DNA from: Multifurca ochricompacta
Lineage: Eukaryota; Basidiomycota; Agaricomycetes; Russulales; Russulaceae
Direction of reading: 5' to 3'
DNA length: 64,000 nt
Assembly (NCBI GenBank): GCA_022496185.1
Contig: WTXG01000002.1
Span: 62,001 to 126,000 of the forward strand
Both the position numbers and the translations under genes were made by a program. The notes under the pieces were generated by a model, which saw nothing but the letters and a program-made list of their open reading frames with translations, did no database searches and was not told the DNA's origin. Shown here in pieces: positions 35,191-46,474 of this stretch (the stretch's first letter is position 1; the number at the start of each line of letters is the position of its first letter).

Positions 35191-38042
35191 AATCCTTCTT
35201 TGCGAATGCCTTTTCAACCAAGATGGCTCGCACTTCCTCACTTTCTTTCATCATGTTTGCCCATATTCCTGCGCCTTTTCTTCTTTTGTTGGTGTTTTCT
35301 TTTTGACAGTTGGTGGGTTATTGCGTATGGGTGTGGTTGTTGCCTCGGCTGCTCGCACCCCCTTCTTCAGGCACTCCCTTGACATATGCCCTTGTGCTTT
35401 ACATCGAAAGCACCTTCCTTCCTTCATCAACATCTGCCTTTCATCTTCGGTGAGTGCAACTCATGCTCTAGTCCTGTCGGTGGAGGTATCCATGGCATTC
35501 GGATCCCTCTGACTAGAGTGCGCGGGCTTGACCCGAAGGCGGCCTTCCATTGGTCGCGGGTTTTCCCCTTCTTCGTATCGACTCCAAAGCGTGTCTGGAA
35601 GTCAAGGTAGTCTTGCTGCTGTCGTCGTGCAGCATCAACCCAAGTGTCCCAGTCATTGGGGTGGTGAAACTGGATGATGTTCTTTACCAGTGGGTTGGGT
35701 AACCCCTGGGAGAAGAGATCCAGTGTCGCTTCTTCATCTGTGTCGTAACCGGCCCTGTTGGCCAGGCTTCTGAACTTTGCTACATAGGTGTCCAGTTCTC
35801 CCTTCTCCATTCTCAGGGCCTTTAGCTCTCGAGCGGCCTTCTGCTTGGCCTGCCCATCGGTGAATGCATCTTTAAACCTCTGGGCAATGGTTTCCCAAAG
35901 GCCTTCGCTAGTGGTACGACGTCCACTTTCAATCTGCTCGTTCAGCCATTCCAGCTGTTCCATTGTCCAGTCATCCATGGCCTCTCCTTGGATTAATGAT
36001 AAGAAGAGATTGGCCTGTTGGAAGGGGTTAATGATCTGGGGGACATCATGGTTGAAGTTTTTGAAAGTCGTAAACTCCAACATAAACTTCTTGCTCTGTG
36101 ATCGGTCTCCTGTGAATGTCTGTGGCAATACACCTGACAGGTGTCCCGATGGTGGGGGAATGTTCGGTGGCAGCATAGCTGGTGGTGGAGGAGGAGGAGC
36201 TGGGTCTGGAAGTTGGGCGGCAATGGTAGACATTCTTTGATAAAATGGGGTGACGGTGTCGGTAGACTGTATGGATATCTGGGGAGTTGTCAAAGCAGGG
36301 GCTCCGGATGTGGCAACTCTGGGTGCAACTGGGGCAATAGTCAATGCTAATACCAGTGCTTCTTCACTAGGTTCTTCTACATACTCTTCTTGTAACGCTC
36401 AGTGGGGCATTGCTGTGTGACATGCACTGGTCGGCGCGAGTCCACTGACACTAGTCCGGCACTAGTCAGCCACATCCACGGCACCCGACACTGTGGGTCC
36501 GGGATCTCCAGCAAGCCTGGCACAACAAGGCCAGGCTCTTAGCTTCAGGGTGAATAGGAAGTTGTGCTATAACCAAGCACAGAGAGAGACGGGACAAGTC
36601 AGCCAAAGGGAGCTAATCCCCTAAGGCTGTTGAGTGGGGACAGGACCTGGCCACAGTGCTAGAAGCACACCAAGTGGACCAAAGTCAGAAAGGGCAAAGG
36701 AAGGGAAGCCAGAGCATCAACAGCATCTGGGTAATGGATGGGATTCGGAACAGAAGTGCACACCCATTGCCAGAGGCAATGGGGTCCTTCTGGAGATTAT
36801 GAAGAATGAAAAAGGGCAAATAAGCCCCTCTGTATTCTGTGACTAGGGAAACTCTAGGCTGAAGGCACAAGAGGTCAAATCTAGGGTTGTACAAACTGTC
36901 TACAGGGTCTTATATACTGTATGGGGATCTGGTTTGTAGCTAATCAGGAACAGGGTCAGAGTCCTTATCATCCAATAGCAGATAAGATGTCAAATATAGT
37001 CCATGATAAGGATAAGCCTTATCAGAAGCATAATCATGTGGGACAGCCCCACAGGAGTCATATCAGTGTGGGAGGATTCCCACCAGGGTCAGGGGTAAAT
37101 GGGGAGATAACAGGTTCCACAGGAGTCAGGGTGGATGTGGGAATACTCCCACAGGAATCAGAGAAGCGAATGATAAGCCAGATGGGCCATGTGATCAGAA
37201 AAGGGTAAATGATCAGATGAAGATGCTGTGATCAGGGTCAGGGATCACATGGTCCAAAGTCACATGGTCAGGGATCACATGGTCAAGGATCACATGGTCA
37301 GGGATCACATGGTCAGGGATCACATGACTGGCAGAGGGTCAAGTACAAGCCAAAGTCGTCTAGTTGTCTGGACTGGTCAGATTGGCAGGGACAATGTCAG
37401 GGGTTCCTATGGGTGTCAAGCACAGGGACAGGGTCAGGAGCAGTGGCCAAGGCATAAGCCAAGGCAGCAAGGAAGGGTGGTATACATCCAACAGTGTAGC
37501 AGCATAACTACCAGCAGGTTAGGTGTAAATGGCGGCATGGGAGGTCAGTCCTATGAACAATGTCACAGGAATCAGGGTAGGGTCCTGGGCACACAGGCCA
37601 CAGGCATCAAGGAAGGTCCCAAGGCAACAGGCCAAGGGCATCAAAGAGTGGTCCAGAGAAGGAGGAGATCAAGGATGGTGCAAAGAATAAGGCATGGTGT
37701 GCAGGGTCAGGAAAAAGAGTAGGGTCGTAACACTTCTGGTTCAGAGTCCGTAACAATGGCCGGGGGATTTTCTCTCCACGGTCCCAATCCAAATTCAGGT
37801 GGGGCAGGTCCTGTAGTAACCCAAGAGTGTCGGCTATCCAAGTATCGGATGCGATACCAAACTCTCTTTTCATCGTTGTATTCTACCGGTTGGTATCTTC
37901 CGTCGTGATAGACGTAATATCCAAACTCGGATTCAAAGTCTTTCCAGGTGGCAGAGCCAAGTACTTGTTGTGAAAGATTATGCTCGTCTCTGCGTTCAAT
38001 GAGTTCTTCGCAGAAGAGGGTCTGACTGCGGCTGGAAGCCAT
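35129..38042 (-). pseudogene. Gy2 gag, split by a giant solo LTR
   Basis: Starts at ATG 38042 (MASSRSQTLFCEE), the only ORF3-type element here with AUG at this point. It is interrupted at 37732-36391 by the solo LTR, resumes with the capsid domain, loses one base near 35530, and has TGA for Arg before VALTEDE. Zinc knuckle CFRCKAQGHMSREC at about 35400. Because the T run at the end has four rather than five T, the gag frame runs on to a TAG at 35129. Confidence 0.85.
36391..37732. mobile_element. Giant solo LTR (family C, 1,342 bp) inside Gy2 gag
   Basis: Same ends as 27373-28626 and a perfect CTTCT duplication (36386-36390 and 37733-37737). The minisatellite at 37235-37330 has more units than in the other copy, which accounts for part of the length difference. 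No coding frame. Confidence 0.92.
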
Positions 38043-38061
38043 GATGAGAGACTCGACTTGA

Positions 38062-38655
38062 TGTTACGTCCGATGTGGGACGTTCCACATGACTTGTGTG
38101 ACAGCTCGGTCTGCGAGTTCAGGTAAGGGACCAATAAGGCCCCTTGGAGTTCGGGTGAGATGAGTCAAAGTCAGAAGGGCTGCATCTTAAGACGATGTTG
38201 AGCGGAAAGTGCCAAAAGCACTGAGACGAACAAGTCAAGGGTTCAAAGGGGATGTCCGGAAGACAGGCACCGATGTATTCAATAAGTTGAGTCTGAGGTC
38301 TACAAGGTAGTTACAGCAGACTTATATACGTAAGTAAATGGGCATCAATGAGATAAGGACAGTGGGGTCAGGTGGGCCCAAATATACAGAAGCGGAGGGC
38401 GTAAAGCCTGGCTTCTGATAGGGTATTAAGTAAGTGTCCGGTCATAAAGATAAGGGGATAACGAGATAACGAGATAAGAGCAAAACATGGGTAAACAATG
38501 AGTCAACAAGTACAACGGAGGTCACGGGGACAGAAGGAGAGCACGTGATGGATTCCAGGATGGAGACATGATCATGAAGTGTAGGGTAGGTGGTAAGGAG
38601 GGGTCGTCGTTGGGAAGGGTGAAGAAAATGGGGTTGCTCGGCAGGGATTGTAACA
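38062..38655 (-). repeat. Gy2 5' LTR
   Basis: Right-hand copy. The primer site AAGTCGAGTCT lies just inside (read on minus, at about 38049-38061), with its complement AGACTCAACTT/AGACTCGACTT in the LTRs near 30041 and 38289. Confidence 0.9.
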
Positions 38656-38666
38656 CTCTCCCCACC

Positions 38667-40768
38667 GTGGCTTCATCCAGCCACAGTCAGACCTTGCACA
38701 ACGAAGAACTTATTGACCGCCGAGACAAGGATAACCTTTCACAACAAGTCCTTGGCTCTGCTGTCTGGAAAGACTTTGAAACTGAGTTTGGATACTACGT
38801 CTATCACGACAATCAGTACCAGCCAGTTGAATATGATGAACAGAAACAAGTCTGGTACTGTGTCCGTTACTCTAGAAGCCATTGTTCCTGGGTCACCACA
38901 GGACCTGCCCCACCAGAATACGGCTTAGGACCTTGGAGAGAGAATCCTCCAGCCATCATCACAGACTCCAAAACAGAAGAATATATTGAAGAAAGCAGCA
39001 AAGACACACAAGTCATAGCCCCTAGTTTTACGGCTCAGACAGTTGCACCCGAGAGTACTACGTTCAGAACATCTGCTTTAGTCTCTCCCCAGATCACACG
39101 ACAAACCTCAGACACCCCGACCCTCACGTACCCAACAATGTCGACCATTGCTGCACAGTTGCCAGACCCCGCTCCAATTGTCCCTGCTCTGAACCTCCCC
39201 CCCCCATCAGGACGCCTTACAGGAGTCCTGCCGACCACGTTCACCGGTGATCGATCTCAGAGCAAGAAGTTCATGCTCGAGTTTGAGACGTTCAAAAACT
39301 TCAATCATGACGTCCCACAAATTGTGAACCCTTTCCAACGAACCAACCTTTTCCTCTCGCTTATCAGAGGGGACTCCGTTGATGATTGGACAATGGAGCA
39401 GATTGAATGGCTGAACAATAGAGTTACAGCTGGAACCAGAACCACAGATGAGGATCTGTGGGATACAGTGGTGCAAAGATTCAAAGACGCCTTCACAGAT
39501 GGGCAGGCCAAACAGAAGGCCGCCAGGTGTTACGAACCCCGTCTCTGCCCTCATTCTTTTTCTTGCCCAACGACGATCCTTCTCTACTGCCTACACTCCA
39601 CTATCAGATCACGTCGCCATCGTGGGATCCGTCACATGCTCTTCATCCATCCCCATGACCTTTTGTTTGTCCATGCTTACCTACCACTATCTCCGTTATC
39701 GCTTATCTCTTTATCATACGACCAGACACTTACTTAATACCCTATCAGAAGCCAGGCTTTACGCCCTCCGCTTCCGGATATTTGGGCCCACCTGACCCCG
39801 TATTCTTATCTCATAGACGCCCACTAAATTACGTATATAAGTCCGCTGTAGCTACCCTGTAGACCTCAGACTCGACTTATTGAATACATCGGTGTTTGTC
39901 TTCAGGACTTCCCCTTGAAACCCTTAACTCGACCTCGGTGCTTTCGGCATCTCCCACTTAACATCGTCACCAGGGAACAGCCCCTGTGACTTTGACTCAT
40001 CCATTTCGAACTCCAAGGGGTCTCATTGATCCCTTATCTGAACACACGAAGCTGTCGCACAAGTCGTGCGGAACATCTCACACCGGACGTAACACCAGGG
40101 AATTGAAGTCCCTGAAAATGGAAAGAGGGGATTTGGATGGCTACGTGGCCAGATTCCGCAACCTGGCCAAGAGAGCGGGGTATGATGTGAATGAAGAGGC
40201 AACACTTGACCTCTTCTCCCAGGGGCTGCCCAACCCCCTGGTGAAAAATATCATCCAATTCCATCACCCCGAATCATGGAGCCAGTGGACAAGTGCTGCT
40301 AGGACACAGCAGCAGGATTATTTAGACTTCCAAACACGTTTCGGAGTCGATGCAAAGAAGGGCAAAACCCGTGATCAGTGGAAGGCAGCGTTTGGGGTAA
40401 AACCTACTACTTCACAAGACCCCAATGCCATGGATACATCAGCAGATCGCACCAAAGCCCGTGCAGCCCTCACCGACGATGAAAAAAAGAATCTTATGAA
40501 GGAAGGACATTGCTTCCATTGCCAAGCACAAGGGCATATGTCACAATTTTGCCCAAAGAAGACGGTCCGTGCTGCCAAAGCAACAGTAGCCACTACTACT
40601 ACGACACCGCCAGTACAAAATCTACCAACCCCAACAAAAGAAAACCCAGCAACTGCCCCGAAAACTAAAGAGCAGAAAGTGGCAGCAATATGGGAACATA
40701 TGATGAATGAGGACGAGGCAGTACGTGCCCTGATCGTCGACAAGGCCTTTGGCCAGAAGGATTTTTGA
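38667..40768 (+). CDS. GyD gag, intact apart from a solo-LTR insertion
   Basis: The frame begins GTG GCT TCA; no upstream ATG is available. Exclude 39528-40099 (solo LTR plus one duplication) and 510 codons are open from 38667 to the TGA at 40766. Conserved N-terminal region (WKDFETEFGYYVYHDNQYQ), capsid domain from about 39240, zinc knuckle CFHCQAQGHMSQFC at about 40510-40552. The stop lies in GGATTTTTGA, the same context as in the other elements. Coding potential without internal stops contrasts with the pol segment just downstream. Confidence 0.85.
39528..40094 (+). mobile_element. Solo LTR inside GyD gag
   Basis: A 567-bp LTR of the Gy1 family, same orientation as GyD, flanked by CCAGG (39523-39527 and 40095-40099). 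Starts TGTTACGAACC, ends GACGTAACA. Confidence 0.93.
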
Positions 40769-43757
40769 TCAGCTCGACCCCATCGGCCTGGGCAAGAGCA
40801 CTCCATGTAACTTCTGTATACACTAGTCGTTTCAAGTCTCTAAAAATACCAGTACATTTTGAAACCAAACAGAAGATGGCCGACAGACGGATATTGATCG
40901 ACTCTGGAGCAACAGACAACTTTATCAGTCAAAGACTCCAGAGAACATTGGGGTTGGGGACACAGTTACTCCCCAGGAGAAAAACATTTGGAATATAGAC
41001 GGGATGGCCAACAAAGCCGGAAAGATCACGCACTGCTGTGACTTGGAAGTGCAGGTTGGGGAGCGAACCAAGCAACTTCGCTTCCTCATCACAGATCTAG
41101 GAGATGAAGACATGGTTTTGGGGTACCCATGGCTAGCAGCATTCAACCCAGAATCAACTGGGCAGAAGCAACAATGGATAAAGATTTCTACCCAGTTCTC
41201 ATTACATCCCTGGGATATGACTATGCTGGTGCGACACCCCTGACCCATGCTATCATTATGGGATCAGTCGTCACCTGGAGTGACGTGGAACCTGTGGATC
41301 AGGTGTACTGCTACGTTACAAAGCATCGGAATTGGCCCAGGCAGAGGCACAGAAAAACCCGGAAAAGACATTGAAGAGGTAGTGCCGGCAGAATATCATC
41401 GACACTGGAAGGTTTTCTCAGAAGAAGAGTTGCAACGTTTCCCTCCCTCTCGTCCTTGGGATCACGCCATTGACTTCATCCCAAATGCCCACAATCAGTG
41501 GACTGTAAATCTACCCACTGTCTCAACCCGAGAGGGAGGCGCTCTCTGCCTTCCTGGAGAACACCTGGCGAAAGGATATATAGACCCTCTAATTCCCTAT
41601 GCTTCACCCTTCTTTTTCATTAAAAAGAAGGACAGGAAACTGCGACCGTACAAGACTACAGATGATTAACGAACTCACAGTGAAAAACAACTACCCACTT
41701 CCTCTGATCTCAGAGATCATTGATAAATGCGCGACAAAGCCCTGTTCTCAAAGATGGACATTCGCTGGGGTACAACAACATTCGTATTCGAGAAGGCGAC
41801 CAGCCAAGGCTGCTTTAAGACAATCAAGGACTTTTCGAACCCAACATCATGTTCTTTGGCTTGACAAACTCACTGGCAACCTTCCAGTCCATGATGAATC
41901 ACATTTTCCAGACCTGATCCTTAAGAAGAAGTTGTGGTGTATATGGACGACATCCTAGTAGCTACAAAAGACGATTCATCATCACCGGACCTGAGTTCAC
42001 AAAGTACTGGAAATCCTGGCGACACACGACCTTTATTTGAAACCTGCCAAGTGCTCCTTCAGCAAAAGCCATCAATATTTAGGTGTCATCCTAGAAGGGG
42101 GCAAGTATGCATGGACCCTGTAAAGTACAAGGCATTCAGAATGGTCCATCCCACAGTGTACCAAAGATGTCAGGTCATCATTGGTTTTTGTAATTCTACC
42201 AAGCTTCGTCAAAGGGTTCTCGCCATCGCCGACCCTTAATGATCTACTGAAAAAGGAATGCCCTGGCACTGGGACGAAACAACAGAAGGCATTTGACCAA
42301 ATAAAAGCGATCATAGCTCTGAACCAGTTCTCATTCAACCCAACTAGCCAAGCCCTTTGAACTGGAAGTTGATGCTTCATGTATGCCAATGGTGCAGTTT
42401 TATCACAGAGAGATACAGGAGGAATCCTTCACCTGGTTGCATTCTACTTGGAAACATTTCATCAGCAGAAAGGAACTACGAATTTGGGACAGAGAACTAC
42501 TGGCTATTGTAAAAGCACTATGCACTGGCGACCGTACTGGCTGGATCCCCACATAAAACCATCATCTATACGGACCATTCCAACCTTCTTTACTGGTGAG
42601 AACCCCATAAGATCAGCTGACGAGTAGCACGAGAGGTTTTGGAGCTAGAGAGTACAACTTCACACTCAAACACCTACCTGGAGCTCGTAATGCATGAGCC
42701 GACGCCTTGTCCAGACCAACGGACGCGACAAAGGAGAGAAACAATGACAATATCGTCGTTTTACCGGAAGATGTCTTTGCAAAGACCACTGTTGTTAGCC
42801 TTCATGACATGGATTTATGGGCCCAAGTGACACAGAACATGAACCAGGAACTGTGCAAATCCTGGGCAGAGCCGCACAACATAAAAATGGAAAACGGCCT
42901 CTGGTGGAAAGACAGTGATCGATTGGTTGTCACCAGTGGTGACAACGTTAAGAGGGGGGTGATCCATTTTCACCATGACCTTCCCTCTGCAGGACATCCA
43001 GGGATTGCAAACACCTATGCCCTTGCAAAACAAGATTACTGGTGGCCAAACATGAAAAAGGATGTAGAAGCATACATCAAAGGATGTGTGGAATGTCAGG
43101 CAAACAAAGTAAACACTCACCCAAAACCGCCGGCACTTTCACCTATTACACTGATAGCGACAGCTCCCTTCCAGACCATTGCCATGGACTTTATTGTTAA
43201 GCTCCCACAGTCACAAGGATACGACTCAATACTCACCATCACAGACCATGACTACTCAAAGGCCACCCTTTTCATCCCCTGTAACAAGACAGTATCAGCA
43301 GAAGGAGTCGCGAAACTCTACCTAGACCATGCCTATCGACATTACAGACTTCCGCAGAAAATCATCTCTGATCGAGACCCACGATTCACTTCCATGTTCA
43401 CCTGGGCCCTCTGTAAATGCCTTGATATTCAGCAGAACATCTCCACAGCATATCACCCTCAGACGGATGGCCAGTCAGAACGTATGAATCAATGGCTAGA
43501 ACAATATCTTCGGTTTTGGCGTAATGAACGACAAAATGACTGGGCAGAATGGCTAGCAATGGCTGAGTTTGCACATAACAGCTGGCCAAATGGAACAACG
43601 AAAGCTACCCCCTTCTCCCTTATTATGGGATGGGACCCCCACACTATGTGGACGGACAAACCCACAAACGTACCATCTGTGACACAGCGTATCGGCCAAT
43701 GGGAGGAAATACGGGAATCAGCCAATAGAAATCTTCAGAAGGTGCAAAGGACCCTGG

Positions 43758-44347
43758 TGTTACGTCCGGTGCGAGACGTTCTGCATGACTTGTGCGACAG
43801 CTTCATACGTTACTTAGATAAGAGGTCAATAGGACCCCTTGGAGTTCAAATGGATGAGTCAAAGTCAAAGGGGCTGTTCCCTAGTGACGATGTTGAGCGG
43901 AAAGTGCCAAAAGCACTGAGACGGTCGAGTCAGAGGTTTCAAGGGGAAGTCCAGAAGACAAACACTGATGTATTCAATAAGTCAAGTCTGAGGTCTACAT
44001 TGTAGTTACAGCAGACTTATATACGTAATCGAATGAGCGTCTAAAGATAAGATAACACGGAGTCATGTGGGCCCGAATATATGAAAGCGGAGGGCGTAAA
44101 GCCTGGCTTCTGATAGGGAATTAAGTAAGTGTCCGGTCGTAACGATAAGGGATAAGAGATAACGAATAAGAAGTCAATCATGAGTAAAGTGACATAAACA
44201 AAGACAAAGCCGATCACGGGGAGGGAAGCAGGGCATGTGACGGGTCCCAGGAAGGGGACATGATCAGGAAATGTAAGGTAGGGGGACGGGTAGGGTCGTC
44301 ACTGGGAATCGTGAAGAAAAGTGGGTTGCTAGGCAGGGGTCGTAGCA
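43758..44347 (-). repeat. Gy3 3' LTR
   Basis: Left-hand copy; polypurine tract complement CCCCCTCTTCTGG follows at about 44351-44363. Confidence 0.92.
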
Positions 44348-44378
44348 TCACCCCCTCTTCTGGCTCTAGCTGACCCAG

Positions 44379-45584
44379 CTAGAAACGACTCGTACCATCA
44401 TCATCCTGCACCAGGTCCAAGTAATCATCGGCTACATTACGATCGTCCATGGTGTAATTTTCCTTGTCCTCATCCTGGGGACACCTATGTGCGCGGAGGA
44501 AGCCATAGGGGCCGCGCTGTCCACACGAGTGACAGAGGTCGTGGACAGGGCAGTCCAACTTGCGATGCCCCGCGTTGTGACGTAGGCACTTGCCGCACCA
44601 GCTGGATGGGTTAATGATCGTCGGGGGAACACCTACACGGCGAAAAATGCAGAACCGGCTCCAGTGCAGGTTGCTGTGGCAGTGGCGACACCATTTGCGG
44701 TTGAGGGGACAGTTCCAACTGATATGGTACTTACTGTCACATCGCCAGCACGTTTCTCCGCGGGGGTTCTCGTGCATTCGCGGCATCTCGAACCGATTGG
44801 GCAACAACCTTGGTGCGGCCCCCAACGATCGTGGAGGGAGAGGTCGCGCGTACGTGTCAGCATACCTCTCAGCGATGGTCTGGTATGCATCCCCTATTTC
44901 CAACCTCTTTCGGATCTCTACCAGCTCCTGCTTGACCTGGAACATCCCACTGGTCAATCTCGTCATCATCTTTGCATGTTCCTTGTACTGCTTATTGAGC
45001 ATCGTACGCAGCGTCAGGTTCTTCCGCAGCCTCATTACCTCGGCTTTGAGGCATGGAAGACGCATGTCGTTCAGTACTTCGTCGATTGCAAAGGCGCGGG
45101 AATCTTCCGCGGCCAAATGCCCCAACTGCTCGTCGCTCATTGTGTGATGCAGTCATCCTGTATAGCGTTCTTCCAAATAGACCGGGGCCCCATAAACGGG
45201 GCCATTCTTCTTCATGCATCCTGCGACGTCCATTCCTCCATTGGTATAAAAGATGTACTTAGCTATCACCTTGGTGTTATCCGCCATGGTGATCTCAAGC
45301 GGGAAGTACATCGACGAGTTCGGATTGTTGGCGAAGAACAGGAACTCGGGGACTTCATCATCCATCTCCATGCCTACCAAGTCGTTGGGGTGCGGCTCTT
45401 CGCAGTGTTCAAAGTCGTCGTTGGGGTTGGGTGACTGGTTCTTAACGCGTTCCTCCGCAGCTTCATAGTCGATGGGAGAGGAGGGACGAGTAGAGGGGTG
45501 AGTGGAAGGGAAGGCTTCCACAACCACAGTAGTGGCGGTGAAGGCGTCAATGGCAGCAGAGGCAGCGATGAAGGAAGAAGACAT
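44379..45584 (-). pseudogene. Gy3 ORF3 accessory protein (one stop)
   Basis: Starts at ATG 45584 (MSSSFIAASAAIDAF), 70 nt after the pol stop at 45655. The only lesion is TGA at 45153, in RYTG-stop-LHHTM, where Gy1 and Gy2 have Arg; a single CpG transition explains it. About 400 codons otherwise open: PNNPNSSMYFPLEI, FYTNGGMDVAGCMKK, helical segment, CWRCDSKYHISWNC, CRHCHSNLHWSRFC, CGKCLRHNAGHRKLDC, CHSCGQRGPYGFLRAHRC, acidic tail. This is the reference copy for the family. Confidence 0.82.
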
Positions 45585-45812
45585 ATTGGTGTGTGGTTAG
45601 GACATTGCTGGTGAAGCGTTGTTCTGGGGAAAGTTCGGGGGGTCTGCCTTTCTTTTAACTGTTTTTGGGCGCTTGGGGATGTCGTAAATGGAACTCCGTG
45701 ATCAGGTCCGGGGCAGAGATATCCCCGGCTGGTTCCCACGAGTTGTCAGAGTCTGGGAAACCTCTCCACTTGATCAGGTAATACAGCTTGCGCCCTCAGC
45801 CTTGTCACTTGG

Positions 45813-46431
45813 TGTGACGCTTTTTGTCCATGTAACGGTTTGCGTGACTATCCGTAACGGTTTGTGACACGGTTGTGACATCTATGTCGCACGCGTTCAA
45901 GATCTGTTCCCTATCTCCTTCACCATATGGTCTCTGTAGAGGGCGCAACCCCTCTTTTACACTCTTGTCCTATCCTATCTCACTCCAGGGCATAACCCCT
46001 GGAACCCATGACTACTGAGGTTACTTATCAGAACCTTCTGCTTAGCTTATATCTTCTGATGTACCTGTCACTGATATGCCTCTCTTTGATGTGCCTTTTC
46101 AATCATGTATTTAGACTGCTAGGTTACAGAGACAGACCCTAAGTCTGTTCTCTTGTATCTAATACAGGTGTATTCGACTTCACAGAACCCCTCTTGAACT
46201 CCCTAAGTAGCAGCTTTGAGGAGCCTTCTTCCCAGTAGCTCTGCAGGGCTGATTGCCACTGCTTTCAACTTCGTTTTCTGCACGCGTCCCCTCCATATCG
46301 TTGTGAGGACTTGAAACTTTGACCTGACTTAGATACTCTCTATCTGAACTTGAATCTTGAACGCACCCAGATCCTGAGGGCCTTTGGACACTGACACTAC
46401 GACTGGACACAGCAGGCACCTGGCTGTGACA
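45813..46431 (+). repeat. GyB 5' LTR
   Basis: Starts TGTGACGCTTT, ends GGCTGTGACA. Contains TAAGTCTGTTCT at 46140-46151, the complement of the primer site. Confidence 0.95.
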
Positions 46432-46433
46432 TT

Positions 46434-46445
46434 AGAACAGACTTA
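46434..46445 (+). promoter_or_regulatory. GyB primer-binding site, self-priming type
   Basis: AGAACAGACTTA is the exact 12-nt reverse complement of LTR positions 46140-46151. The LTR site follows a weak TATA-like TGTATTTAGA by about 30 nt, as expected for the RNA 5' end. Confidence 0.78.
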
Positions 46446-46474
46446 CAATCTTAGGAACAGAAGAACTCACCTGA

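Larger units (their letters stand above)
29811..38655 (-). mobile_element. Gy2: gypsy chromovirus with ORF3, minus orientation
   Basis: LTRs 29811-30403 (593 bp) and 38062-38655 (594 bp) with a perfect CTCTC duplication (29806-29810 and 38656-38660). It lies inside the GyD leader, 16 bp after the GyD LTR. Gene order on the minus strand: gag, pol, chromodomain, ORF3. It contains a giant solo LTR at 36391-37732. Coding regions carry several TGA stops and single-base deletions. Confidence 0.94.

Noticed and set aside
46180..46419. 79-codon minus-strand frame in the GyB LTR
   Set aside because: It recurs because the LTR is duplicated, it overlaps the transcription-control region, and nothing suggests expression.
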